From: Diplonema japonicum
Lineage: Eukaryota > Euglenozoa > Diplonemea > Diplonemida > Diplonemidae
Assembly: GCA_964019335.1 (NCBI GenBank)
Contig: OZ025654.1
Coordinates: 682,001 to 746,000 of the forward strand
Reading direction: 5' to 3'
DNA length: 64,000 bases
Below the pieces are notes generated by a model. The model was given only the letters and a program-made list of their open reading frames with translations, had not been told where the DNA came from and searched no databases. Below are positions 1 through 9,990 of the stretch, piece by piece. Each line of letters begins with the position of its first letter. The first letter of the stretch is position 1. A program made the translations under genes and the position numbers.

Positions 1-1608
1 TGTACTGGTCATCGTTGGAAGAGTGATGCTGATTGTTTCAGTCACACTCACTGAAGTTGAAAAAGTGGATGTTGGAAGTGTCAAGCTCACTGTCTCACTC
101 AAACTCAGTGATTCACTTTGAGTCAGGGTGGGCAGGGTTATTGTCTCTGTGGCCGTTACAGTTCCAGTTGGGAGTGTGATGCTCGTGGTGTCTGTTTCTG
201 TCAACGAAGCTGTCACACTCACAGTCTCCGTTGGGAGGGTCAAGCTCGAAGTGAAGGTTGCTGAGCTGGTGGGAAGAGTGATGCTCACCGACTCTGATGT
301 GGTCTGTGACTCCGTCAGTGTTGAAGTAGGAAGAGAAATCGTTTCCGTTGCAGAAATGGTTGCTGTCGGAAGTGTCAAGCTCACCGACTCCGAAAAGGTC
401 TCCGTTGGTAAGGTGATACTCACTGTTTGCGTTTCTGAGAGAGACAATGTTACCGTGCTAGTCGGCAGTGATATGGTCTCACTTGCTGTGACAGTTGATG
501 TAGGCAGTGTTAAACTTGTTGTCAGAGTGGGAAGTGACAAGGACTCGGTAAAGGTGATTGTTGCAGTTGGAAGAGTGATGCTCTCTGTCCTTGTTGCTGT
601 TAATGAAAGGCTCTCCGTCACCGTCGGAAGTGTGAATGTTTCTGTGGGTGTGAACGTTGCAGTTGGCAACGAAAGACTCACAGTCTCAGAGAGAGTTGCT
701 GATGGAATTGTGATGCTGAGTGTTTCGGTTGTTGTCAAAGACTGAGACACAGTGCCTGTTGGAAGAGTGATTGTTTCTGAAAGGGTTGCTGTCCCAGTTG
801 GGAGTGTGACGCTCAATGTCTCAGTGTCCGAAGTAGACAAGCTTTCACTCACTGTGAGTGTTGGGAGAGTGATGGTTTCAGTGAATGTACCGGTTTCAGT
901 TGGAAGAGTGATGCTGATTGTTTCAGTTGATGACAGCGACTGCGATTGAGTGCTTGTAGGGAGAGTAAAAGATTCCGAAAGGGTAAAACTTGCTGTGGCA
1001 GTGACAGTTAAAGATGGCAAAGTCAGACTCTCAGAAACCGTAGCTGTTGAACTCGGCAAGGTAACACTGATGGACTCAGTGGTCGATAGGGTTGCAGAAA
1101 CAGTACCCGTATAACTAGGGATGGTGAAGGTTGCAGATAACGTACTCGTTGCTGTTGGAAAGGTGATGCTGACAGTCTCAGAAAGTGATATCGTCTCGCT
1201 TCGAGTTGCTGTCGGCAGCGTTATAGTTTCAGAAAGAGTGACAGTAAAGGTGGGCACCGTTAAACTAATCGTGTCTGTAACCGAAGAAGACACACTCTGT
1301 GTTCCAGTGGGGAGGGTAATAGTGTTTGACATAGTATAGGTAGTGGTCGGCATGGTAATGCTGGTAGTTTCTGTAGAGGACTGCGACACACTTGCCGTAG
1401 TTGAAGGCAGCGTGAAAGTCTCCGTAACTGTAGCAGTAGTTGTTGGTAAGGTGATGCTATGTGTCTCACTGTTTGTGGGCAGAGTCACGGTGACAGTGGC
1501 TGTCTCTGTGGGCAGCGTCAGTGTAGTTGTCTTCGTGACAGCTTCAAGCACCACAACCTGAAGAAGCAGAACAGCTATGCCCAGCTGCCGTATGCATCTC
1601 ACGCCCAT
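1..1608 (-). CDS. Mucin-like Thr/Ser-rich surface protein, N-terminal part (runs off the window)
   Basis: The reading frame is open from the ATG at 1608 to base 1 (536 codons, no stop), so the C-terminus lies outside the window. The protein starts with a charged N-terminus followed by a hydrophobic stretch (LGIAVLLLQVVVLEA), a likely signal peptide. The rest is almost entirely Thr, Ser, Val, Leu and Pro in degenerate repeats built around LPT, spaced roughly 10-17 residues apart (TLTLPTETATVTVTLPT and similar). It is a paralogue of the complete gene at 11492-14218 in signal, composition and repeat unit. By analogy it should be a heavily O-glycosylated cell-surface or secreted protein, perhaps with a C-terminal membrane anchor. 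Valine/glycine-rich open frames on the plus strand here are shadows of the repeat. Confidence 0.75.
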   Translation of the reverse strand, partial: MGVRCIRQLGIAVLLLQVVVLEAVTKTTTLTLPTETATVTVTLPTNSETHSITLPTTTATVTETFTLPSTTASVSQSSTETTSITMPTTTYTMSNTITLPTGTQSVSSSVTDTISLTVPTFTVTLSETITLPTATRSETISLSETVSITFPTATSTLSATFTIPSYTGTVSATLSTTESISVTLPSSTATVSESLTLPSLTVTATASFTLSESFTLPTSTQSQSLSSTETISITLPTETGTFTETITLPTLTVSESLSTSDTETLSVTLPTGTATLSETITLPTGTVSQSLTTTETLSITIPSATLSETVSLSLPTATFTPTETFTLPTVTESLSLTATRTESITLPTATITFTESLSLPTLTTSLTLPTSTVTASETISLPTSTVTLSLSETQTVSITLPTETFSESVSLTLPTATISATETISLPTSTLTESQTTSESVSITLPTSSATFTSSLTLPTETVSVTASLTETDTTSITLPTGTVTATETITLPTLTQSESLSLSETVSLTLPTSTFSTSVSVTETISITLPTMTST

Positions 1609-1693
1609 GCGTGGTTCCCCTCCTCCCCCCTGTTTAATTTTCTTTTGAAGGTGTCGATCGGGTAGAAAGAATGACGACGTCGATCATTTAATG

Positions 1694-3956
1694 TTATTGA
1701 AGGGACCAAGCTTGGGATGGCTCAAGGTTGTAGTACCGTCTGAGGGACAGCTCGCCGATGAGATCCGGTCCATGTACAACAGGAAGGGACTCCCCCGTGT
1801 TGCTGAGATGATGGATAGTGGCCCATTCACCGCTGGGACGCTGGCCAAGTCTGCTGTAAGGCAGCAACGTTTCACCTTTGATGGGGTTGATCAAACTACA
1901 TATAGGCGCATAAGCGTCTTTCGATATTGCAGCATCCTTGCAAAAGTTAAAGCCTGAGAACTTCGCTTCCGAAACGACCCAAGCCGTGAGCTTTTGCACA
2001 ATGATGTTGATCAGCTCAGCTGCTTGATCGACAGCTATGGGGATCTTGGTGAACACAACTTTCGACATGGACCCTTTATCGGGCAACACGTAGCATTCTG
2101 CATCCGCGTGGAGAGATCTTAAGATCTTCTGGACCGCTCGTACAACAGGGGTTTCGGTGCAGGTCTCCAATTTGAACTTATTCAGATCTAAATCTGAGAA
2201 AGTCACCCACCCAGGCACACAATTCCGTCCTGAGAAGGTTTTCGGAACCGGCATTGTGAAGGCAAAGGGCAGCACTGTTGAAGGCAGCAACTCATAGATG
2301 GCGTTGTATCCAATGGACTCAGACATGAGCCCGTAGACTACGTGGAGGTTCTCCTCTGGAATGCGGAACTGTGCGGTTTGCTTGTGCGTTCCGGACGTGG
2401 CCACGGGGAACCTTTCGGAGAGATTGAAGGTTGTGGTTTGGGGTGGCCAGTACCGGCTTGGCTTGACACAATCGAGGCAGAGAAGATGCCTGATGAAGGC
2501 TTCGCATTCCCCCCCAGGTTTTGCGAGATCGTCTGTTGTGAAGTATATCCCTGCAAAGATCAGCTTCATGATATTGCTGTTGGAAATGCTGCACTTCGGA
2601 AGCGTCAAAGCGTTGCGTACCGTTTCCGGTATTTCTCTGTTGCACACAAAGGACACCATGCCTTGTTTTTCCTCATGGCGCACCATTTGTGGGATCGCCC
2701 GTGTCAGGACAACCCCCACCACAGCCGCTCCGATCTTCACCTCACGGAACTCACCTTGCTCTACGATACCATTCAGATCTTTCTTCCCCTTGTTCACCAC
2801 ACTGATGACGAATGACAGCCAGGTAGGAACGTCAGGCATTTGTGGTATGCCGGTTTGAAGTATCTCGAAGTGTTTCTGTGTAGTGAAGAAATGTGGAAGT
2901 GAAGAGATGTAAAGGGATACCTGAACGACCGCTGAATCACCCTCCGCAGCGGAAGAGAGACACCCAGGATGTATTTCACCAGATAAGAGCGCCGGTGCCC
3001 GGACAATGTATTGGTCCGACGTTGTTTTGACAATCTGTATTAAGAAAAAAAAAAAGAGTCGGTTGATGGTTGTTTGTGCACAGCCGGGATTAACCTGTAG
3101 AAGGATAAGCCCAACAATGCCACCACTACTCTTTTTAGCACTAGCAATTCATTATCGATATAATGTTTTTCTTTGTTCATGCCAAAAAAAGAAAAAGGAA
3201 AGAAAAACAAACCTTGTATCCCAACTGCTGCATTTTCCTCGCATTGTAAGGTTGGGTTTGGGCTGTCTTGGATGTTCTGCAGTGCATCCAGCCGTCGAGC
3301 CCGTGTTCCTTGAAGTACAGCTCTGGAATGGCGTTGGTGGTATCGGCGGGTTGCTTGGCAGTGGAGCGAACGACCCACTCAGAATGGTCTTTGCTAACTA
3401 TGTATCTAAAGCTGCTTTCTTTTAGAGTGCTGCTGAGCTCAGTAACGTAATCTGCTTCGGATCGTTTCTTCTTTTTAACCCAGGTTTCGGGTGTTTGGTA
3501 CGCCGCGCAAAACTCGCTGAGAAGGTCTTCTACAGGGATTCCGTCAGGACGCCGAGAAACGAGTGAGAGCAATGCCTCGTCACCACCTTGCATTTTAAAA
3601 TCGAACTTTTTATCACGTTCGTTTGACGCGGTGTGCTTGCGGAACACCCTCATCAGCTTCTGCTTGTCTGTTGCGGTAGCTTCGATGTCGTACTTGTCGA
3701 AGGTTCCGTTGAGGTCATCAAACCCGTCCAGGCCCATAAGGCGTACCATCCACGAGGCGATTTGTTCCGGCTCTTGGTCGAAGCATGGGGTGCTTCTTGT
3801 ATAGATTTTCTTTACAGCCTCTTTCGACATCTTTGCATGATCCAGCTTCCCTTCGTACACTGAGACAGGGGCGCACAGTTTATTCTGTTCCAGCTCCACT
3901 TCAGCGCGCCATAGCTCGCACCATGTTGTTACGTGTGAGTCGGGTATTTGGTCCAT
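1694..3956 (-). CDS. Unrecognised protein, three exons, 679 aa
   Basis: Exons run 3956-3213, 3034-2921 and 2875-1694. The joins are supported by a donor AAG|GTTTGT, an acceptor TTCTTAATACAG, a second donor CAG|GTATCC and an acceptor TTCACTACACAG; all joins keep phase 0. The resulting protein starts MDQIPDSHV and ends PSQAWSLQ. I do not recognise its family. It is soluble-looking, with no signal peptide or membrane segment, and has a Lys-rich patch near residue 175. Intron 1 is 178 nt, against 45 nt for intron 2, because it carries a SINE-like repeat on the opposite strand. Upstream, an AG at 3974 after a strong pyrimidine tract fits a trans-splice acceptor 18 nt before the ATG. The neighbouring gene ends at 4054, only 97 bases away. 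Splicing is inferred from signals and frame. Confidence 0.7.
3058..3200 (+). mobile_element. SINE-like retroposon, copy S1, inside an intron
   Basis: GTTGATGGTTGTTTGTGCAC, GCCGGGATTAACCTGTAGAA and GGATAAGCCC match S4 and S5 and the 5' half of S2. It ends in an A-rich tract (CATGCCAAAAAAAG). It fills most of the 178-nt intron 1 of the gene at 1694-3956, on the opposite strand. Confidence 0.55.
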
Positions 3957-3973
3957 TTTTTTTATCCCCACTC

Positions 3974-4030
3974 CTGAGGGATTAAAAAGTGGGGGGAAAG
4001 GAATCAAAAAAGAAAAGAAGAAAAAAAAAA
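3974..4030 (-). promoter_or_regulatory. Pyrimidine tract plus AG acceptor upstream of the gene at 3956
   Basis: Read on the minus strand, a long C/T tract (about 4035 down to 3990) ends in ATCCCTCAG at 3974, 18 nt before the ATG. It sits in the 97-base gap between two same-strand genes, so it is best read as a spliced-leader acceptor. No spliced-leader sequence was seen in the window. Confidence 0.5.
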
Positions 4031-4053
4031 AAAAGGAAATATTAGTTCTAATC

Positions 4054-5463
4054 TCACCTTGTCCAAACCGATCTCGACTGTAGTTGGTACGTGTAACCGT
4101 CTTCTTTGCATGTTCCACCGCGGGCGCCGCGTGCGATGAACTGCATCGCTGGGGTCCCGTTCGCCTTTTTGTTAAAGATAAATTGTTATTTTTTTTTTTT
4201 TCCCCCAACGGTGACGACGCAAAATTTATCAATTTTCTTTTTTTTTTTTTCTTTTTTCTTCAATACCTCTTTGAATGTCTTTTGAGTGCATGAGTTGGGA
4301 TTTTTGTAGCTCGCCCTGAACATGGAAACAGGAATCTTTTGAACACCCATTATTTTTCTTTCTTCTTTTCTCTCCCGTGTAAAAAAAAAAAAAAAAAACT
4401 GCGAAAAATACACAAAAATTGGGAAAACACAAAAAAATAACTTCATTTCCCTCAAAACACGAAATCCTGCAGGACTAACACCCCCCCGTGATGCGCCACA
4501 TAAGCAGTGTCCCTCAATGGCTAGATCGCAAGGGGTCACGGGAAGGGCGCTCCTGTGGACAGGGACCGCGGACCAGTCACAAACAAGCAACTCGTCCCCA
4601 TCAGAGGTGTAAATATACGTTTCACTCACATAAGCAAAAGGAACAGGCAGCACAAGGCTACATAAAAACACAGGCAGAGAGCCATCATCCAGCACATCGT
4701 GCAGCACCAAAGAGCACCCCATAAAGACGCAGAGATACCTTCCCGAACAGAACTTCAAATTGCTGCAAGTCTCGGAAAGCTTAACTCTCCCTGAAAGGCA
4801 GAACACCAGGTTATCGTCCACCACCCCAACATGAACCTCATCTCCTTCACCGATAAAAACTGTGCCTCGGGGTGAACACGCGATACATGAAGCCTTCATA
4901 CTGAATTCGGTGAAAATCCTGCCTTTATATGTTGCGTTCCTCAGGTCGTATTTTTCTATAATTTTGGTTGGAGATGGAGGGCCCATGGGTCTGTCTTCCT
5001 GTAAGCCTTCATAGTCATCTGGTTTTTCTTTAAGAACATAACATGTGCTTGTTGTTAAACCCGTAGATTTCCTACCAGCCCCGCATGGAAGGTAGGTTGG
5101 GGGAACGTTACTGCTGTGGCATATTCCTACAGCCCAACCGCTAGTTACGCAGAGTTCATCGTTCACAATTATCGCTTCTGGGGATGGGAGGGATATGGAC
5201 GAGGCGTTGTACCATCTGAATGTTGGTGCGAGTGCTGCCTGGGAAGGGAGTATTGTAATGGTGTCGCTGTTTTGAAATGCGGGTATTTCTGTAAGCTGTT
5301 CTCCTTCGTGAGTCATGTCGAAGCTGGTTGGCTTCATGCTGAGGAGCGCGGCGACCTTGAGACGCAATGACGTTAAAGATTCATTTTCGGCCACCTCTAC
5401 CGATCCTTCCGAAGTGTTGTTTACACTTTGAACGAACAGTGTAATTGTCTGGTTGTTCGTCAT
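4054..5463 (-). CDS. Protein with N-terminal ubiquitin-like domain and probable beta-propeller
   Basis: The start is the ATG at 5463 (MTNNQTITLF), 39 nt after an AG acceptor at 5502. Residues 1-75 look like a ubiquitin fold: alternating beta-like segments, a leucine-rich helix (SLTSLRLKVAALL) and the motif MTHEGEQL, which is shared with the UBL/ankyrin protein at 15012-16868. The following 260 residues contain repeated short hydrophobic strands (GTVFIGEGDEVHVGVV, FAYVSETYIYTSDGDELLVC) suggestive of a beta-propeller. The ORF continues into pyrimidine-rich sequence, so introns are proposed: exon 1 5463-4442, exon 2 about 4369-4267 (its 5' edge is ambiguous) and exon 3 4164-4054 (donor GAG|GTATTG, phase 0). 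The last exon encodes a plausible tail ending QLQSRSVWTR. The function is unknown, possibly a scaffold. Confidence 0.6.
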
Positions 5464-6163
5464 TTTCTTTTTCTTTCTTTTTTTTTTGTTGGGGGTTGGA
5501 GCTGCACAAATATAAATGCGAGGGGGAATTAAAAACAAAAAAAAGTGGATTTTTTTTTTCTTTTTTTTTTTTTTTTGGATAATGTTGTGAGTGCGACACG
5601 TGAGTGGATTTTTTTTTTTCTCTTTTTAGAGGGCAAGATTTTTTTTTTTTTTTTAAAGCGATAAAGAAAAAAAAAGAAATATGAGTTCGTACGGAAACTG
5701 GTAAAGAAACTGTTTTCCCGCAACAAAATATGAGCACATCCCCTTGAAAAGCCACGAAACAAGACTTTTCCCCCAGTTCTGGTGGGTGGGGGGGGGGAAG
5801 AATATCGGGTAATTAAAACCTCACCCTTTCCCCTCAACAACCAAAACAGAAGGGAATGTGCGCTTTTGGACACTCTTCTTCGACCCGCACGAACTCATAT
5901 GAAAGGGACAAACACCATTCAGCAAGTAAAAAGCTTTTTTTTTTTTCCCACCAAAGTCTGTCAGAAGAATATGCCAAGGATGCCCTCAGGCCACCAAGTG
6001 TCACATTGAGCGAGGTTAGTAGTCACTCTAAAAGTTTTCCGTACTGCAAACGGTGTTTGTCCCAATAACAAAATAAAAAGCAAAAAAAAGTAGTTGCAAC
6101 CAATTTGTTGTTCTACCTTTTTAGCGTAAGAAAAAAAGAATAGTTTTTTTTTAATTATATAAT
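5464..6163. other. Gene-free, low-complexity intergenic stretch
   Basis: Dominated by A/T homopolymer runs. It holds the acceptor AG at 5502 for the gene at 5463 and two oppositely oriented copies of a short motif (CGNACGAACTCATATTT-like) at about 5676-5694 and 5886-5904. No coding frame stands out; Lys/Phe-rich frames come from the homopolymers. Confidence 0.6.
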
Positions 6164-6790
6164 CGAGTTAAAGGAGGTCTTTATGAGACGCCCCCCTTTA
6201 AAATAAAAGAAGAGGGGGAAAAATAAAGGGGGGATACAAAAAAAAATATATGAGTTAAAGGAAGTCTTTGTGAGACGCCCCCTTATCTTCTACCTGCACC
6301 TATCCCCTTTCAGCAGCGGTTTCTCCTCCTTTGGTGGTCTTGCCGGCCTTCTCCCCAGCCTGGCCGCTCTTTCTCTTCGTTCTCTTGCCATTGTCCTTTC
6401 AACGCCTCTAGGTCATGCTTGGTCTTCGGTGATGCAAATATCGCCCTCCTGTTCCATCCGATCACCGCCTTTGTCCTCCCGATGGATCGTAGTGTGTGCA
6501 CCCTTGTGCACGGCTCAGCTGGGAAGGCCCTCCTTCCTTTCACCTTCTTCAGTACCCTTCCTAGCTCCCATGTGTGCCAGATCTTCTTCATCAATCCATG
6601 CAATCTCCTCGCTTTCTGCTGTACTTCTGCCAGATCCCCCAGCTTCCCTCCCAGGGTCTTCCCGGTCACGTTCTCGAAATCCAGTGCCAGCTCCACCGTC
6701 GACACTGACGTGTTCCTGCTGCCTGCATACCAGCGCAGTTGCCGCATCCACCTCAGCACCTCCTTCGTAAAAAAGTTAGCGATACCTTTT
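6164..6790 (-). mobile_element. Non-LTR retroelement fragment: C-terminal coding end plus 3' tail
   Basis: The minus-strand frame from about 6780 to 6310 encodes TKEVLRWMRQLRWYAG and, further on, KKVKGRRAFPAEP, GWNRRAIFASPKTKHDLEAL and WQENEE. The same series of blocks occurs in the fragment at 46924-47290 (KKVRGKRIFPAQS, GWNRRPVFASEKTKKDL, WQEER), so this is a conserved C-terminal region of one element family. Downstream of the stop come two tandem copies of a roughly 35-nt tail motif (6252-6283 and 6164-6200) that can fold as a hairpin. The 5' side is cut off in low-complexity DNA, as expected for a 5'-truncated insertion. The assignment to a non-LTR element rests on the tail and on the reverse transcriptase fragment nearby at 8620-9990, not on an RT motif in this piece. 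Confidence 0.55.
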
Positions 6791-6986
6791 TCTCCCCTGT
6801 TTTGCGAGGAAAAAAAAAACTCCCAAAAAGACAAAATTTTACCATTTTTCCCCCCCCCTTTTTTTTTTTTTTCTTACCTTTTAGTTCACCCACCCTACCC
6901 TGTCCTAGGCAGCTTACCCTCAGGGCGCAGAACTATGGTAGGATGGGAACAAATGGTTTTTTTTTTTTTTTTTTCCTTCTCTTTTT

Positions 6987-7976
6987 TTAAATAAGCTCAA
7001 GAGCCGACCCAGGGTTCTTCTTGAGGTATTTCCTGATACCCTCCTCGGTGACTACCTGTTCCTCGATGAAGGTTTTGACCAGCTGCACAAGGTCCTTTTT
7101 AGCGAGATGCTTCTTGGCATACTTGTCCGTGTACTTCAGCAGGTTCGCCTCCTTTTTAGTGAACACGCTCAGCACGGACGCCACATACGAATAGTGCGGC
7201 GAAAACCCCACATCGGCTAAGAATACCCCACAAGCAATCTTCAAAGCCTCTTTATCATCAAGAAGACAATCATCCTGGATCTGCTTGATCTCACCAACGG
7301 TATCGTCTGTTGAAGGAGGGAACGCATCGGTGGTTTTACAAGTTGCAAAGAAATCATTTAAACGGTCAGACGGAGCTTTGGGCTTGGAGGTGAACTTGCC
7401 TTTCAAAGCAGCATACTCAGCATCATCATCGTCACCATCGTCAGAAGGAGCTTCCGTCCTGGCTGACTTTCCGTACAAAGTGGCGAAGGAGTCTTGCTTG
7501 TCCTGGTGCTTGATCATGGCATTTAAAAGTTTTCTATCAGCGGTAACTTCTTTGCACGCGCTGCACGAAGCGCAGCGCAGTTTTACATCTTTCTTTTTAA
7601 CGACGACAGATGTCTCGGGGTTTCCGCAGTTTATGCAGAAAACGCATTTTAAGATGAACGCGTCAATAGTAGCCTGTACCTTCTCGGTGTCGAAGTATCC
7701 GTTGACAGTCCACCTGTCGTCGCCCTTTGCCTTCTCGCCTCTCTGTTGAGTCACCCCTTCTTGTTTTTCAACCTTGACACCAAGGACCATCCCGAAGTAG
7801 CTCAGGATCAGCATTGGGTCCCTGTTCAGTGCCTTTGCCACCTTCTCGAGGTTTAAGATGACCGTTTTAGAGTACTGTCCCTTCACTTCGTGTTTGACAC
7901 GGGCGGCCTCCATCTTATAGCGGTAGTGGTCGTCGTTTCTTGCGCTTGGGTTGATACTGATTCTGGCACGAGACAT
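6987..7976 (-). CDS. EIF5: Eukaryotic translation initiation factor 5 (eIF5)
   Basis: A 329-residue protein starting MSRARISINP. eIF5 is the GTPase-activating protein for eIF2 in the 43S/48S initiation complex. The N-terminal eIF2B_5/eIF5 domain is clear: HYRYKM holds the arginine that corresponds to the catalytic Arg15 of animal eIF5 (here residue 19), followed by KTVILNLEKVAKALNRDP. A zinc ribbon follows, with Cys pairs CINC and CASC. The last ~90 residues (LKIACGVFLADVGFSPHY to the end) correspond to part of the W2/HEAT domain; the whole protein is shorter than the usual ~400-430 residues, so W2 looks reduced. I chose the start at 7976 over an upstream in-frame codon because an excellent acceptor (CTTCTTCTCGTCAG) lies at 8028. 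The gene appears intronless. Confidence 0.93.
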   Translation of the reverse strand: MSRARISINPSARNDDHYRYKMEAARVKHEVKGQYSKTVILNLEKVAKALNRDPMLILSYFGMVLGVKVEKQEGVTQQRGEKAKGDDRWTVNGYFDTEKVQATIDAFILKCVFCINCGNPETSVVVKKKDVKLRCASCSACKEVTADRKLLNAMIKHQDKQDSFATLYGKSARTEAPSDDGDDDDAEYAALKGKFTSKPKAPSDRLNDFFATCKTTDAFPPSTDDTVGEIKQIQDDCLLDDKEALKIACGVFLADVGFSPHYSYVASVLSVFTKKEANLLKYTDKYAKKHLAKKDLVQLVKTFIEEQVVTEEGIRKYLKKNPGSALELI

Positions 7977-8027
7977 TGTGGTAAATTGTGTTCGTCGTGA
8001 TGGGGAGGGCAAACTTAGCCAGAATAG

Positions 8028-8070
8028 CTGACGAGAAGAAGAAGGGAAACACACACAAAAAAAAAAGGGC
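8028..8070 (-). promoter_or_regulatory. Trans-splice-like acceptor of the eIF5 gene
   Basis: On the minus strand a C/T-rich run ends in TTCTTCTCGTCAG, with its AG at 8029-8028, 51 nt before the eIF5 ATG. There is no upstream exon to join, which favours spliced-leader addition over cis-splicing. Confidence 0.5.
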
Positions 8071-8617
8071 TCTGAGGTGGGGCGGGGTTTTTTTTTTTGT
8101 TTTGTTGTTGTTGTTGTTGTGCGGATAAAAATAATATAAAAAAAAAAAGAAAATACACTGTGATCTTTTTTTTTTTTTTGTTTTTCTTCTGTGGAAACAG
8201 AAATCGTAACAAAAAGAAAAAAAAAAAAAAAAAAGAAATCCGCCTAATGACGGGGAGGTGTGTAACAATCACGATAGATGGGTCCCACAGGTAAGTCGAT
8301 ATTCAAAAGATTGAAAGAACGGAGCAATCTGACCGGCGGGGTTTTCCACTTTTCTATCACCGTCGCCTTATGGTCCATGCTCGAGTCGATTGCCCGCTAT
8401 GAAGGCAGAGCTGCTGGTCACTGTGTGTTTGGAAGGAGAGGCACACAGTTTACTGCACAAAACAAGCAGCTTTGGAACCAGCTTGTCAATTCTGCAAGTG
8501 TTTACCCCCATTTTTTTTCCCCCTCCCCCCATGTTCAGCATGAATGGGAGAGGCAAAAAAAAAAGAAGAAGAAGAAAAAACTCGATAAGATTTCAGTGTG
8601 CATGAGGTGCTCACCGT
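8071..8617. other. Intergenic stretch, mostly homopolymer
   Basis: Poly-A and poly-T tracts and a short GTT run, then 8280-8500 of ordinary composition with no frame I recognise on either strand. That part may be the flank or tail of the retroelement remnant that follows. Confidence 0.5.
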
Positions 8618-9990
8618 TCAGGTAGAAATACACACTAATCGGTCACCGTTCTGTGGTTGCTGCAAAGCTATCTGCTGTGGGACTCTGTCGAAACACTTGA
8701 CAAAGTCCAACGCAATGCCGTTGAGAGGGGTGTCTGTCAACAGCGCCTCTTCAAGCTGTGTACTGAGCTCCATCAGAATGCTATCCGTGCCTCTCTTCGG
8801 TCTGAAACCATGCTGAGCGTCGTCGATCCACTTCTCTTGCCACAGCGTGATGTCACGCAGCCTCGCACATGCCCACAGCCGATAGACCGCGCTCGTGACT
8901 GTGATCGGCGATGGTTCAGAGGAGTTCTCTCGCCACCCTTCGGGATCAACGTCACCAGCGCTGTCAGGAGTGCTTTCGGCCACTTCCCTGTCGTCTCGAT
9001 CGCGTTGAACAGCTCGGCCCAAGCATCCAGCAGTACAACCGGCATGGCACGCAGTTCCGCCATCCTCCATCCATCCACCCCTGGAGCCGTTCTCGTTGAC
9101 TTCTTGGCCAACACCGCCCTCAGATCCTCTCCTGTAAGTGGTCGAAGTTCCATCTTCTGCGACACGATGTACTCCCTGTACCTCGTTCTAAAGGCGTTGT
9201 ACTGGCTCTCCTCGATCCCCACCGTACAGCTGAAAAATAGGGTCCCACTCCTTGTGCATCATCTTGTCCATCTCTTCAAGATCTGCCGTGAGAACCCCGT
9301 CGCCTTCCAATGCCTGCGTTGCTGATGCCGTTGTGCCCTTCACGAAGGCGGTCACCCTCTTCCGTTCCTCCTTGAAGTGGGTGTTGATCCTCTCTTCATA
9401 CTTCCTTTCACGCTCGACCCTCGCGTCCTTTGCGATCACTCGCGCCAGAGCGGACAGGTCGTCGTCTAGGTGTTGAAGTTTGATGATAATCGTTTCAAAA
9501 TTGTCCTTCATCAGACCCACCTCGCATCTCGGAAGCTGCGGGAGCTTCGCTAGCACCTTTATAGCATTCGCCCAAGTCCTCAGCAGCTGCTCCGGCATGT
9601 TGCTTGCTAGTCCCCTGTCGAGCAGATCTTGGACTCCCGCAAGGATGTGCGAGACTTTCCTCTTCACCTCGGCGATGCACTTCTGCCAGCCCACTGCCGC
9701 ACCTGTCGCCTCAACCACAGATTTCGCCGACAGGCACTTCTCCTTTGGTTGTCGCGCCACGCTTCTCCCGACGAAGGCCTTCCGTCTTACCGTTGGCAGG
9801 TCCCCGATGCAGCATTCCTCCGAAACGCAAGCTAACGTACTATACGCATCGTCAGTGTCGCCGTCGCCCAGCTTCTGCGCAAACCCTCCGACCTGTAGCA
9901 GCTCTGCAACTCGGTCACCATCAGCAGCTTCCATCGTGGAAAAAAAGATAGAACCAGCCGTTCGAGACGTTGCTGGCAGCTAACAAAACG
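8618..9990 (-). pseudogene. Reverse transcriptase of a non-LTR retroelement, frameshifted and truncated
   Basis: Three overlapping minus-strand frames together resemble the 5' two-thirds of a LINE-type ORF. The first (9934-9188) is a helical N-terminal region ending DKMMHKEWDPIFQLYGG. The second (9222 to about 8900) carries the RT entry motif TAPGVDGWRMAEL and LVTLIPKGG. The third (about 8910-8618) carries PITVTSAVYRLWA, QHGFRPKRGTDS and the motif A-like ALDFVKCFDRVP. The reading frame has to change near 9190-9200 and again near 8900. The sequence ends soon after motif A, so the catalytic YxDD block and everything after it are missing. It is therefore a dead copy. It shares strand with the tail fragments at 6.2, 10.9 and 46.9 kb and probably belongs to the same family, though no overlapping segment proves it. 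Confidence 0.75.

Noticed and set aside
7285-7749. 154-codon plus-strand frame
   Set aside because: Antisense of eIF5.
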